The notes under the pieces: model-generated
The model's database searches: none
What the model saw: the letters and a program-made list of their open reading frames with translations, nothing else
What the model was told of the DNA's origin: nothing
NCBI RefSeq assembly: GCF_001017175.1
Contig: NZ_LCYG01000011.1
Span: 31,564-95,563, forward strand
Source: Microvirga vignae
GTDB taxonomy: Bacteria > Pseudomonadota > Alphaproteobacteria > Rhizobiales > Beijerinckiaceae
Length of the DNA: 64,000 nucleotides
Direction: 5' to 3'
Made by a program: the position numbers and the translations under genes
In this document: one piece after another, positions 28,904 through 38,198 of the stretch
Position numbering within the stretch: the first letter of the stretch is position 1
How the letters are laid out: the number at the start of each line of letters is the position of its first letter

Positions 28904-29140
28904 CTATTTGCCAGCTATCTTGCGTAAAGCCACATTGATGCGGTCCTGCCATCCCGGACCGTCCTGCTGAAAGTATTCGAGCACATCCTGGTCAATGCGC
29001 AGAGTGACGGTCTCCTTCACCCCCGGGAGGGACGGAGCCTTAGGAGGCGTCTCGAGCGGCTTGGTTGTCGCCTTCCTGAAGGCAGCTTCAGCAGCCTTCA
29101 GCGGATCGGTTGAACGGCGCCCTCCAGGTGATTTCGACAT
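28904..29140 (-). CDS. BrnA-family antitoxin-like protein (orphan)
   Basis: A 78-residue protein with the BrnA C-terminal ribbon-helix-helix signature: TLRIDQDVLEYFQQDGPGWQDRINVALRKI. BrnA binds DNA and neutralises the RNase toxin BrnT, whose gene normally lies directly upstream. Here the upstream DNA on the same strand belongs to the 3' part of gph, and no BrnT-like protein is visible nearby. The ATG at 29140 has a GGAGAGGA site; a codon set starting at 29158 is the alternative. It may be a stand-alone regulator or a remnant. Confidence 0.82.
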   Translation of the reverse strand: MSKSPGGRRSTDPLKAAEAAFRKATTKPLETPPKAPSLPGVKETVTLRIDQDVLEYFQQDGPGWQDRINVALRKIAGK

Positions 29141-29254
29141 ATTTTCCTCTCCATTCAACGCTGCCTTTGAAGCTACTTCCTACCAGAACGGTTGTAAAAT
29201 AACGCCTTCCTATAGGTCTGACCAGGATTAAGCCAGAAGAAAGCGGCACGGGTT

Positions 29255-29938
29255 TCAGCGCAAGAGGTCTTCTGCTGCAATGCCAATCCCGATGCTCGGT
29301 ACGAGATCGGACATGGTGTCGAGAAGCTGATCAGCCGCCAACTCCGTAAGCGGCTTGTGATTGTAGCCGTACGTGACCGCGAAGACGCGCACGCCCGCCG
29401 CTCTAGCCGCCTGTACGTCATGGTAGTTGTCGCCCACCATTAGGGCCGCCCCCGGGCTTACACCGAGCCGATCAAGCGCCATCAAGATGGGAGCGGGGTG
29501 AGGTTTGCGCTCAGGAAGGGTATCGCCTCCGATCACGGCACTGAAGAACGCTCTAAGGCCAAGGGCCCGAAGAATCTCTGTCGTCGCCGAACAGGGTTTG
29601 TTGGTGACGACCGCCAACTGGAGCCCCAATCGCCTTAGGCTCTCCAGTGTGTCCAGGACGCCCGGATAGGCCTCGGTGTGATTAGCCGCATTGGTATCGT
29701 AAATCGCAAGGAAGTGGTCAACGAGTGCAGGGAGGCGCGCCGGGTCTCCTCCGGTCGCGGCCAGGGCGCGCTCAACCAATTTGGCGACACCGTCGCCAAT
29801 CATCGATTTGACTTCTTCCAGGGAGACCGATCGCAGTCCCTCCCCCGCTAGAAGCGCATTCATAGCGTTCTGGAGATCGCGCGCGCTATCGACGAGCGTT
29901 CCATCGAGATCGAAGATGACGGCTTCAAGCTGGGTCAT
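29255..29938 (-). CDS. gph: Phosphoglycolate phosphatase
   Basis: A 227-residue HAD-superfamily hydrolase. The nucleophile motif FDLDGTLVDS is near residue 9, the Thr motif VVTNKP near residue 114, the Lys of ERKPHP near residue 143 and the acidic pair MVGDNYHD near residue 167; the cap helix domain is between the first two. This layout matches Gph, which removes phosphate from 2-phosphoglycolate formed in DNA repair or by oxygenase reactions. Related sugar phosphatases have the same motifs, so the specificity is probable rather than proven. Confidence 0.85.
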   Translation of the reverse strand: MTQLEAVIFDLDGTLVDSARDLQNAMNALLAGEGLRSVSLEEVKSMIGDGVAKLVERALAATGGDPARLPALVDHFLAIYDTNAANHTEAYPGVLDTLESLRRLGLQLAVVTNKPCSATTEILRALGLRAFFSAVIGGDTLPERKPHPAPILMALDRLGVSPGAALMVGDNYHDVQAARAAGVRVFAVTYGYNHKPLTELAADQLLDTMSDLVPSIGIGIAAEDLLR

Positions 29939-29998
29939 GTGATCGCCTTCAAGGATTTCTGGTGGAACACTAATCCTGGCGTACGAACAGGCAACACG

Positions 29999-30511
29999 CT
30001 ACCGTCCGACGGCGCTTGATGGCTTTCTCGGGTAAGATGAGACAATGGAGGACAAGGTGCTCGGCCCGTGCGACAAGACCGTCGCCAGCAATCCAGGGCC
30101 CCGTTCCAACATCGCTTGGTTCTGTGCCGCGCCAAGGGAGACGCGGATAGCGTCTGGAGCAACCCCGACCGCGAAGGCCTCACTCGGCACGAGGGCGAAG
30201 CCCGACTGCCTGGCATAGACATTGGGATCAGCCCGGCGCCACCGCTCCGGAAGCAAAAATCAAAGATGATGCCCTTCTGGATGGGCTTGGAACACATGCC
30301 CTTGGAGAATCCGTCGTGCGATGGTTTGACGGGCGGCGCTCTCCCCACGGATCGCAGTTGTGATAGCGTCGAGTGTGCCGTCGACGATCCGCCCCTTCAA
30401 AGGAATGCTGGTCGCGAGCCAGTACGTGAGCAAGGCCGAGAAAGTCCGCTTCGATATCTCGCGGCAGGCGCGGACAAAGAATGGATTGAACTCCGCCAAT
30501 ACGGTCCCGGC
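29999..30511 (-). pseudogene. Remnant of a PLP-dependent aminotransferase (MocR-like C-terminal part)
   Basis: One minus-strand frame reads, in two open pieces, as the C-terminal domain of a GntR/MocR-type or related class I aminotransferase: GTLDAITTAIRGESAARQ, then FQAHPEGHHL, then ERWRRADPNVYARQ, GFALVPSEAFAVG and DAIRVSLG. The pieces are in the same frame and are separated by a TGA at 30260-30262, where the family usually has a tryptophan (TGG). A second stop lies at 30512-30514, and the upstream catalytic region is not recognisable. The gene is therefore decayed, by nonsense mutation and loss of the 5' part. Confidence 0.75.
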
Positions 30512-30997
30512 TCACGATTGAGCCACAGGCCGCTTTTTCACCGCCGAGAACAGCCATCATGCCCTGCCGGTAGGCTTTCGAGCCACGATGAGCCTTCACC
30601 TCGGGTACTCGCTGCTCCAAGCGCTGGTCCTGCTCGCCTCATACCGTGCAGCAAACTTTCTCACCTGCGGCCTAAGCCTAACACTCTCGGCATCTCGGCC
30701 CTGCCGCTGGCGGTCCTGCGCTTCGTCAAACGGGGACAAACGGGACCGATTGCTCAATCTGTGTCCTGTCCGTGACCAGTTCCAAGCGCCTCTCGCGCAA
30801 TCAAAGATCCGCCTTCGCCGCCGATTGCGAAAACGGCAGGTTTTGAGAACGATCGCAAGGTCTGCTGAGTACCAGGAACGGACAATCCCAGTTCGAGCCA
30901 CGCGGGTGCGGCGCCAGCGGGTACGGCGCCATGAGATCCCAGAACCTAATCCTGCGACCAGAGGTAAGTGACGGAGAGCCGGCGATACCCGATTGCC
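30512..30997. other. Non-coding stretch upstream of the aminotransferase remnant
   Basis: No supportable gene. It may hold further eroded parts of the aminotransferase gene, but no motif could be matched with confidence. Confidence 0.5.
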
Positions 30998-31894
30998 TTA
31001 TCGCAGGCGGTCCCAGACGAGTGCCGCCAGCGGCATGACGTGGTTGCGCCTCAGAGTGATGATCAGAACGCCGCAGAGCGCGATCCCGGTGCCGAGAGCC
31101 ATCCGGGTGTCGAAACGATCCCCAGTCACCAAGATCCCCATCGCCACGGTCATCAATGGATTCATGATCATGAGAGGCGCGATCAGGTTGGCCGGATACT
31201 TGCCAATCAGGCCATAGTAGATGGTGTGGGCCAGCAGGGACACGATCAGAGCCGAAAACAGCAGGGCCATCATGAAGGCCCAGCCAGCCTCCAGGGCTCG
31301 GGGGATCTGATCGGTCTCAAAGCCTGCCGTCAGGAACGCCAGCGGCACCACGGATGCGAGCCCGACCCAGGCTTGGAACCGCAGCGGCTGAACGCCTTCC
31401 GTCTGCTTCATCATCACGGCTGCCAGCGACCCTGCAGCTGCAGATCCAAGGATCAGAACGAGCCCACTGGAGACTGGAAGCCCATTGTCGGGATTCCACA
31501 TCACCAGCACGCCGCCCACGAAGGTCATGGCAATCCCAAGCCCTCTTCTCCAGTAGATTTTCTCTCCCAGCATGACGACGGACAGGAGGGTCGTGATCGG
31601 AAGCCCGAGCTGGGTTACGACGGCGGCACTTGAAGGACTTGCGCTCTTCATGCCAAGGAAGAAGAGTGCGAAGCCACCACCGCCCATGAGGAACCCCACC
31701 AGAAGAATGCGCCAGATCGGACGTGGAACGGGCAGGAGCCACGGCACGGCCAACAGCGCGACGATCCCATATCGGGTCGCTGCATAAAACAAGGGCGGGA
31801 TCTCCATGCCGGTCACGACGAGCTTGCTCACCACTGTGTGCATCGCCCACAAGAGGCACACCAGGAGCATCAGGGAAAAATCACGGAGATTCAT
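30998..31894 (-). CDS. EamA/DMT-family transporter
   Basis: A 298-residue protein with ten hydrophobic segments in two repeated halves, the EamA arrangement. The first half carries AATRYGIVALLAVPWLL and the second FQAWVGLASVVPLAFL. The ATG at 31894 begins just before helix 1; upstream in-frame starts add a polar leader of 39 residues. Such carriers usually export amino acids or metabolites. No neighbour hints at the substrate. Confidence 0.9.
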   Translation of the reverse strand: MNLRDFSLMLLVCLLWAMHTVVSKLVVTGMEIPPLFYAATRYGIVALLAVPWLLPVPRPIWRILLVGFLMGGGGFALFFLGMKSASPSSAAVVTQLGLPITTLLSVVMLGEKIYWRRGLGIAMTFVGGVLVMWNPDNGLPVSSGLVLILGSAAAGSLAAVMMKQTEGVQPLRFQAWVGLASVVPLAFLTAGFETDQIPRALEAGWAFMMALLFSALIVSLLAHTIYYGLIGKYPANLIAPLMIMNPLMTVAMGILVTGDRFDTRMALGTGIALCGVLIITLRRNHVMPLAALVWDRLR

Positions 31895-32163
31895 GAGCTC
31901 TGATAAACCGGCCCTGGAGGGCACCACAACTGCCAAGAGCGTTGAGCTGGCATGCGCAAGCGCAGGGGCCCCGTTGATGCGCCGCTCGTTTTTCCTGTCA
32001 AACAGGTGCACGAGAGAGGGACCGGCTGTCCCGTCATGATTTTTCTATGGTGAGTGCCGAAACGCCTGCGGAAGACACAGGGGACTCATCGGTGACTAAG
32101 CCCTGATGGGCTGTGTCCGTGCCATTGCCGTTGGCCGAGTGCGCTCCTGGAGACAGACACAGA

Positions 32164-32913
32164 TCACTCTCGCGCATAAGTGTGAGGCAACAGGCGCTCG
32201 AATCTGCGGCGCACGGTAGCGTAGCACTCGCAAGCCGCACCTTCGAGACCAGCCCGATCTGTCACGGTGATTTGCCCTCGGCCCTGTTTGATCAGCCCCG
32301 CTTCCTGAAGTGCTCGCGTAATGGTGCTGATGGTAGAGCGCTGAACCCCGAGCATGTCAGCCAGGAGCTCATGCGTGAGCGGCAGGGTATCCTGGTCGCG
32401 CCGATCATGAACACTGAGAATCCATCGGCAGCAGCGCGCCTCGACACTGTGAACGGCGTTGCATGCCACGTTCTGGAGGACACGCGCCATCATCGCTTCG
32501 CTGAAACGTAGGATCAATTGCAGAACCTTCGGGCGGCTGCTGATCACCTCGCGCATGAGCTCCATGTCAATTCGGGATGCCGCTCCGGGAGCCTGTACGA
32601 CATAGCGCCCGAATGCCTGGCGGCTGACCATCGTGCCGACGAGGCCGATCACACCCTCGCGGCCGTAGACTGCCATCTCCGCAGAGCGGCCGTCTTTCAG
32701 CACCGCGACAAGCGCCACCACGGTGTCATGGGGGAAGTAGGCGTAGCGAAAGGTATCGCCCGCCTCGTGGACGACCTGATCCTGCTCCAGATTTATGATC
32801 TGAAGATGCGGCTCGAGACAGGCGAAATCAGCAGGCTCCAGCGCGGCCAGGAGCCGATTGGCTCGATGATTGGGTCTCGCGTCTTGAGTCAAGCTGTGTT
32901 CCGGCATTCGCAT
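32164..32913 (-). CDS. Crp/Fnr-family transcriptional regulator
   Basis: A 249-residue regulator with an N-terminal cyclic-nucleotide-binding-like beta-roll (about residues 20-130), a dimer helix and a C-terminal helix-turn-helix of the Crp type (LTHELLADMLGVQRSTISTITRALQEAGLI near residue 180). No cysteine cluster for an Fe-S centre as in Fnr is present at the N-terminus. The ATG at 32913 is one of two closely spaced starts. Regulators of this class in Hyphomicrobiales often respond to stress; the target genes are not indicated here. Confidence 0.87.
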   Translation of the reverse strand: MRMPEHSLTQDARPNHRANRLLAALEPADFACLEPHLQIINLEQDQVVHEAGDTFRYAYFPHDTVVALVAVLKDGRSAEMAVYGREGVIGLVGTMVSRQAFGRYVVQAPGAASRIDMELMREVISSRPKVLQLILRFSEAMMARVLQNVACNAVHSVEARCCRWILSVHDRRDQDTLPLTHELLADMLGVQRSTISTITRALQEAGLIKQGRGQITVTDRAGLEGAACECYATVRRRFERLLPHTYARE

Positions 32914-33119
32914 GCCGCAAGCTAAACCGATTACAGCCCAGATCAAAAGCCAGAATACGGTTGGACGGTCGCAAGCAGCCGCTCGCCCGAACATTTCGTC
33001 CGTGATACTTCATAGCAAGGGGAACAGGGCTCGTGTCACTCGCTGAAGCAAGTGAGCTTCGCCAATCCGGCTGATCCGAGAGTCGTCACTGAAACAAGCT
33101 GTCCGATTAGCCACGCTTG

Positions 33120-33509
33120 CTACGGGCGAGGGATGGCCCGCAGGTAAGCGATCAGGTCCGCGCGTTCGGCTGGATCGTCGACCCCATGGAACTGCATGCT
33201 GGTCATCGGCGCGACGGCCTCGGGTTGTGCGGTAAACCTGTCGAGCAGCGATTCCGACCAGACCCTTTCACGGGCTGCGAGATCTCGCATCGCCGGCGAG
33301 TAGGCGAAATCGTTCTGTGCGGCAATAGGCCGGCCGATGATGCCTGCGAGATTGGGACCTTGCAGGTTCGTCTCGCCCGGCATGACCGAATGGCACGAGT
33401 AGCAGTACTGGAAAACCCGTTCGCCCTGGGCCGGATCGCCCGCGTTGGCAGGCGATCCTGCGCCCGGAAAGACCGTACATGCAACCAGGACCGCGATCCG
33501 TGGCCTCAC
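33120..33509 (-). CDS. Periplasmic c-type cytochrome
   Basis: A 129-residue protein with a Sec signal peptide and a single heme-binding motif CYSCH (residues 36-40). The distal methionine is probably M105 in TSMQFHG. The length and the GPNLAGIIGR block are of the class I cytochrome c (cyt c2/c552-like) type. The GTG start overlaps the stop of the preceding Vgb-like gene by four bases (GTGA), so the two are translated as a pair and may exchange electrons or act in one complex. Confidence 0.9.
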   Translation of the reverse strand: MRPRIAVLVACTVFPGAGSPANAGDPAQGERVFQYCYSCHSVMPGETNLQGPNLAGIIGRPIAAQNDFAYSPAMRDLAARERVWSESLLDRFTAQPEAVAPMTSMQFHGVDDPAERADLIAYLRAIPRP

Positions 33510-34480
33510 TGCGTGGTTCCGGTGCGGATCACCACGAGCCTGTCCGCGCCAGACTCGGGCAGCCAGACCTCCCCTGGCCGGCCGAGGATCTGGCGGACAT
33601 TCGCCCCCTCCTCTGATTTCGGGATGGTTGTGAAAGCCTCCGTCCTCGGATCGAAGGCATGGATTGCGTTGCTGCCGAAGTCCGATACCCAGACGGTGTT
33701 GCGCTCATCGACATAGACTGCATAGGCCCGGGGCTGCTCGCCTGGCAGCTTCCAGGCCCTCCAGTCACCGCTCTTGGGATCATGCATGGAAAGCTGGCCC
33801 GAGTTCCACTCGGAGATCCACAGACGTCCCTGGCTGTCTGACCAGACCCGCCGCGCCCCCTGGTTCGGCGTCGGCGGCTCGATCACCTTCGCGTCCCCCG
33901 TCTCCAGATCGATCTTCGCCAGGTGACTTCCTGCCAAGGAGACGTAGTAGATTTCCCCGTCCGGGGTCGAGGCGATGCCGTAAGGTCCCCGCCCCTTCGG
34001 ATCCTTGAACACCTTCATATCGCCCGTCTTGGGATCGAGGCGGCCGTAGATGCCGTTCTGGCCCGTGAACCAGTGCACGCCGTTCCTGTCGAAGGCGCCG
34101 GTGTTCAGATTGGTGTAGCCGATATCCTCGGGCAGCCGCCAGATCTTCACCTCCTCGGTCTTCGGATCGAAGCGCACAATGGCGTTCTGCCCGCCATCGG
34201 TGATCCAGGCAGCCCCATCCGGCCCCTGAATGACGCCGTGAGGCGCCGACCTCGGGCCGAGCGGCACCTCACGGACGTTCCCTGTATGAGGATCGAGAAT
34301 GCCGAGGGCGCCCTTACGCTGGGCGGTGTACCAGACCTTCCCGTCTGGGGCCGGTGCGACATCGTGCGGACGGGCACCTTGCGGGAGTTCATAGACCTGT
34401 CGGTCGAGCGCAAATGCAGATGACACGGCAATGAACGCGGCGGTCGCCGCAAGGGCGAGGCGACTGAAAAGCGCGTGCAT
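33506..34480 (-). CDS. Vgb-like (virginiamycin B lyase family) beta-propeller protein, exported
   Basis: A 324-residue secreted protein: signal peptide at residues 1-25, then repeated units of the form PHDVAPAPDGKVWYT and GPDGAAWITDGGQNAIVRFD that mark a seven-bladed beta-propeller. Members open streptogramin-type lactones in the few known cases, but most homologues with this sequence are of unknown role. The ATG at 34480 has an AGGAGA site. It is co-translated with a c-type cytochrome gene, which is not typical for antibiotic-resistance lyases and hints at a redox or sugar-acid function instead. Confidence 0.82.
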   Translation of the reverse strand: MHALFSRLALAATAAFIAVSSAFALDRQVYELPQGARPHDVAPAPDGKVWYTAQRKGALGILDPHTGNVREVPLGPRSAPHGVIQGPDGAAWITDGGQNAIVRFDPKTEEVKIWRLPEDIGYTNLNTGAFDRNGVHWFTGQNGIYGRLDPKTGDMKVFKDPKGRGPYGIASTPDGEIYYVSLAGSHLAKIDLETGDAKVIEPPTPNQGARRVWSDSQGRLWISEWNSGQLSMHDPKSGDWRAWKLPGEQPRAYAVYVDERNTVWVSDFGSNAIHAFDPRTEAFTTIPKSEEGANVRQILGRPGEVWLPESGADRLVVIRTGTTQ

Positions 34481-34846
34481 GGGGCTCTCCTGCTGTCGCT
34501 GCAGAGCATGGAGCCAGATTGTGTCAATCCTCCAAGACGACAAGACGGGAGACGTTCACACTGCCGCGAGAGCCCTAAGGGCACTCGATCGCCTTCAGCG
34601 CCCTTTCCATGGCATCTGGAAAGATGACACCATGGTGGTGTTCGCCGCCTAAACAAGCGCAGGGATGCGTTCGCCTGAAGTGGAGACAATGGCGTGAAGG
34701 AGGAGGCGACTGTTCCACCTGATTGTGGGTCTGCAACGGCCCAGGAGGCTCAGGGGCGAACGATTTCGACCTGCTCCACCTGATTGAGACAGCCTAAGGG
34801 GAGCCCTAAGTGCTGTTCGGCACCGCATTCAGACCAAGGGGTAACC
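34481..34846. other. Intergenic region before the MBL hydrolase gene
   Basis: About 370 bases with no gene. It contains a 16-base near-direct repeat, CTGNTCCACCTGATTG, at 34710-34725 and 34771-34786, whose role is unknown. Confidence 0.5.
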
Positions 34847-35905
34847 GTGCTATCGCGCAGAAGGTTCGTGCAACTGGTCGGACTTCTTCCCTTCGTTGGT
34901 ACTACGTCGCACGCTCGGGCCGCTCAGGGCAGCTTCTACTACAAAGGTCCGCGGAGCGACCACTTCGACGGGCAGCGCTTCTTCAACCCCGGCGGAGAAC
35001 GCTCCCGCAGCTTTGTCGATTTTCTCCATTGGCAGCTCACCAAGCAGGCGGTGCCCTGGCCTGAGGTTTATCCAAGCCCGTTCCAGGACACGCCTCCAGC
35101 GCGTGTCGGAAGGCGTGATCTCCGCATCAGCTTCGTCGGGCATGCGACTTTCCTGATCCAGATCGCCGGTCACAACATTCTCACGGATCCCATCTGGTCC
35201 GAGCGGGCCAGCCCCGTTCCGTTTGCCGGACCGCGCCGATACAACAGACCGGGCATTCCGTTCGACCGCTTGCCCCGGATCGATACAGTGCTCGTCTCGC
35301 ACAACCACTACGATCACCTGGACCTCCCTACCCTCGTACGCCTCTGGGAACGCGACCGACCGAGGATCGTGGCCCCGCTCGGCAACGACACCATCATCCG
35401 GACTCATGATCCGAAGGTCGCCGTGACGGCTCTGGATTGGGGGGACAGCATTGCACTCGCACCTGGTCTCCAGGTGTTTGTCGAGCCGGCACATCACTGG
35501 TCCGCTCGGGCCACCAATGACCGTAATCATGCGCTCTGGGCATCCTTCGTGGTGCGTGGTGGCGATCACTCAGTCTATTTTGCCGGTGATACCGGCTTTG
35601 GCGGCGGCAGGCACTTTCGCGCTATTGCAGGCAGACATTCTGGCCTTGATGTAGCTCTTCTGCCCATCGGCGCTTACGAACCCCGCTGGTTCATGGCGCC
35701 TCATCATATGAATCCTGAGGAGGCGGTTCATGCTTTCCGCATTCTCAAGGCCAAGTCTGCCTTGGGTTGTCACTGGGGAACCTTCAGGCTCACAGACGAG
35801 GGCGTTGACCAACCGCCTCGAGATCTTGCCAACGCTCTTCGGGCAGGAACAATTTCCGGCCGTCGCTTCATCGCCATGCGACCAGGTCTGGTTTGGACAA
35901 CCTGA
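34847..35905 (+). CDS. MBL-fold hydrolase, NAPE-PLD-like, Tat-exported
   Basis: A 352-residue metallohydrolase. The N-terminus LSRRRFVQLVGLLPFV is a twin-arginine signal. The zinc motif HNHYDHLD is near residue 152, other ligands follow in EPAHHWSAR and FAGDTGFG, and CHWGTFRLTDEG near the end fits the N-acyl-phosphatidylethanolamine phospholipase D-like branch. The GTG at 34847 has an AAGGGG site; an ATG-like earlier start at 34784 would bury the Tat motif. It is the only gene here on the plus strand and its substrate is open. Confidence 0.87.
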   Translation: MLSRRRFVQLVGLLPFVGTTSHARAAQGSFYYKGPRSDHFDGQRFFNPGGERSRSFVDFLHWQLTKQAVPWPEVYPSPFQDTPPARVGRRDLRISFVGHATFLIQIAGHNILTDPIWSERASPVPFAGPRRYNRPGIPFDRLPRIDTVLVSHNHYDHLDLPTLVRLWERDRPRIVAPLGNDTIIRTHDPKVAVTALDWGDSIALAPGLQVFVEPAHHWSARATNDRNHALWASFVVRGGDHSVYFAGDTGFGGGRHFRAIAGRHSGLDVALLPIGAYEPRWFMAPHHMNPEEAVHAFRILKAKSALGCHWGTFRLTDEGVDQPPRDLANALRAGTISGRRFIAMRPGLVWTT

Positions 35906-36079
35906 TCTGGCGCAATGTCTGCTTAGGGTCACAACCGGACCTAATGTGCGATGATATAACCGCTATTGTTCAGCCATAGAAGGCCACCAGCACGCGCATG
36001 CAACCCGGCACCCGATAACTCGTGAGGGTGTGCAAACCAGTGTCTCGATTGGAGACTAGTGATGCAGAGAGTCTTATGG

Positions 36080-36114
36080 AGGAGCATCTTTCAGATTTGA
36101 TGATAGATGCTCCT
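36080..36114. terminator. Hairpin between convergent transcription units
   Basis: A 10-bp stem AGGAGCATCT/AGATGCTCCT with a 15-base loop, between the hydrolase gene and the 3' end of tctA. It lacks a T-tract, so it may be a weak terminator for the minus-strand operon or an mRNA-stabilising hairpin. Confidence 0.45.
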
Positions 36115-36151
36115 GATTTGACTTACGTGAATGACTCGATAGGGAGATTCA

Positions 36152-37669
36152 TCAGGTCAGTTTCATAGGGCGCGCATGTGACACGTGGCGAGACACTTGC
36201 ATGATCGCGCTCACGAGCGGAATGCTCCACAACAGCAGGACGAAGATTCCTAAGACACCAGCGATAGGACGCTCAAAGAAAGCGAGCAGGTTGCCATCCG
36301 CTATCGTCATCGACGTCAGAAAATTCTGTTCTAAAAGCGGCCCTAGGACGATGCCGAGGATGATGGGTGCAATGGGAATACCAGCCTCCGACAAGGCAAA
36401 GGCGAGAATTCCGAAGACCAGCATGACACCGATATCGAAGATCGTGTTGTTGATGGCGAATGAGCCGACGATGCAGAAGAGGAGGATCACGGCCATCAGC
36501 TGAGGACGTGGAACGCTGAGGATTTTGCTGGCTGCGCGGATGGCAAGCCAGCCGAACGGTAGCAGCGCGATATTGGCGATGAGGAAGATCATGAAGACGG
36601 CATAGAGCATCGCTCCTTGCGTCTCGAAAAGGCGCGGACCGGGATTGATGCCCTTCATGAACAGCACGCCGACGGCAATGGCCGTCACCGCGTCTCCGGG
36701 CACGCCGAAGACGAGCGCCGGCACCCAGGCGCCGCTCAAGCCCGCGTTGTTTGCGGCACCGGCCTCAATGACCCCTTCGGGATGCCCTGTACCGAATTTC
36801 TGCGATTCCTTCGAGAAACGGCGGGCGGTAGCATAGGTGATCCAAGCCGCGATATCGCCACCGGCACCCGGCAAGATGCCGATGATGGTGCCGATCACCG
36901 ATCCGCGCGCAACATTCGTGCGGTATTTCGAAATGAGAGGAAGGATACCATGGAAGATCCCAGTGATCTTCTGAGGCTTTGCAAAGCGCTGCCGGGCCGT
37001 TCCGTTCAGGAGGCTGTAGAGAATTTCCGAGATAGCGAACATGCCGATCATGGCCGGAACGAAGCTGACGCCGCCCATGAGCTGAACGGAACCAAACGTG
37101 AAACGCGGCGATCCACTGATGACATCCATCCCGACGGTTGCAATCAACAGCCCGATGAAGAGGGATAGCAGTCCGGCCACGAAGCCTGTCGAACTTACAA
37201 GCGCAGCGCAGGACAAGCCGATGCACGCGAGCCAGAAATACTCGAAGCTCGAGAAGTTCAAAGCAACACGCGCAAGCGACGGTGCAGCCACCATCAGGAC
37301 GATAGCTCCGAACAGGCCGCCGATGACAGAAGAGACGAGGCTGGAACCCAGTGCCTGCGCACCTAGCCCCTTCTTCGTCATCATGAACGTCTCGTCAGTA
37401 TAGGCCGCCGAAGCGGGCGTTCCGGGAATGCGCAGCAGACAGCCCGGAATGTCGCCTGCCGTAATCGCCATGGCCGTGCATGCGACGATAGCCGCAATCG
37501 AAGACAGCGGGTCCATGAAAAACGTCATCGGCACGAGAAGCGCTGTTGCCATGGTTGCTGTCAGTCCAGGAATAGCGCCGACGAAAAGACCGAAGATGGA
37601 AGCCAGCAGGACAGTGACGATAACCTGCGGATCCGCGATGAGCCTGAAGGCCTCAAGAAGCGTTTGCAT
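36152..37669 (-). CDS. tctA: Tripartite tricarboxylate transporter large permease TctA (second set)
   Basis: A 505-residue permease with the TctA blocks GLFVGAIPGLTATMA near residue 26, DIPGCLLRIPGTPASAAYTDE near residues 72-92 and PGAGGDIAAWITYA near residue 270. It has about twelve hydrophobic segments. It is the last gene of a minus-strand tctC-tctB-tctA operon, with a 7-base gap to tctB. It is related to, but clearly different from, the TctA at 8388-9890. The operon is preceded by a paired IclR-type operator. Confidence 0.95.
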   Translation of the reverse strand: MQTLLEAFRLIADPQVIVTVLLASIFGLFVGAIPGLTATMATALLVPMTFFMDPLSSIAAIVACTAMAITAGDIPGCLLRIPGTPASAAYTDETFMMTKKGLGAQALGSSLVSSVIGGLFGAIVLMVAAPSLARVALNFSSFEYFWLACIGLSCAALVSSTGFVAGLLSLFIGLLIATVGMDVISGSPRFTFGSVQLMGGVSFVPAMIGMFAISEILYSLLNGTARQRFAKPQKITGIFHGILPLISKYRTNVARGSVIGTIIGILPGAGGDIAAWITYATARRFSKESQKFGTGHPEGVIEAGAANNAGLSGAWVPALVFGVPGDAVTAIAVGVLFMKGINPGPRLFETQGAMLYAVFMIFLIANIALLPFGWLAIRAASKILSVPRPQLMAVILLFCIVGSFAINNTIFDIGVMLVFGILAFALSEAGIPIAPIILGIVLGPLLEQNFLTSMTIADGNLLAFFERPIAGVLGIFVLLLWSIPLVSAIMQVSRHVSHARPMKLT

Positions 37670-37676
37670 GTCTGCC

Positions 37677-38174
37677 TCACAAACCCAGCGGCGCGAGTAG
37701 GCCCGCAGGAAGGGGAACCATCAGGATCTTGATGAAGAGTGCATAGACTATGATCGTGGAGGCAATTGAGACGAGCCCTGCATGCCAGAACCGAACGCCC
37801 AGAAGGATCATGAAGACTGTCAAAACAACCGACATCAGAAGGACGAAGCCTGCGGTCTCCCAAAGAAAAATCGTTGCTACAAGCCCGGTGACGAGCCATG
37901 CGAGCGCCCCATAGAAGGGACGCTCCGGAACAGTCTCCTCCGCCTCATCGGGCGCAGTCCCCTCTCCTTCCAGCAGGATGACCGCTTGCATCGGACGCCT
38001 CACACTCAGGGCATATATAGCACCGAAGACAAGCAGCCCGGCGCCGATCAGCACTGGGAAGAAGCCCGGCCCATAAGTTTGGCCAGGGATAGTTGGAAGG
38101 CGCATCGCTTCCGCGATGACGCCCGCCCCCAAGAGAGACAGGATCGCTCCTGCCAAGAACGGAGCTTTGCTCAT
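37677..38174 (-). CDS. tctB: Tripartite tricarboxylate transporter small membrane subunit TctB
   Basis: A 165-residue protein with four hydrophobic helices and an acidic loop (GEGTAPDEAEETVPE near residue 75) before the second helix pair. It ends LMVPLPAGLLAPLGL, the family ending. It lies between tctC and tctA with short gaps, so it belongs to the same operon. Confidence 0.9.
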   Translation of the reverse strand: MSKAPFLAGAILSLLGAGVIAEAMRLPTIPGQTYGPGFFPVLIGAGLLVFGAIYALSVRRPMQAVILLEGEGTAPDEAEETVPERPFYGALAWLVTGLVATIFLWETAGFVLLMSVVLTVFMILLGVRFWHAGLVSIASTIIVYALFIKILMVPLPAGLLAPLGL

Positions 38175-38198
38175 GTCAGACAGCTTCCGATACGTTTT

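Noticed and set aside
29173..29421. Candidate BrnT toxin next to the BrnA-like gene
   Set aside because: The frame is a shadow of the 3' end of gph and lacks the BrnT fold signatures.
30228..30620. Minus-strand ORF of 130 codons over the aminotransferase remnant
   Set aside because: Its product matches no family, while the other minus-strand frame carries the aminotransferase motifs.
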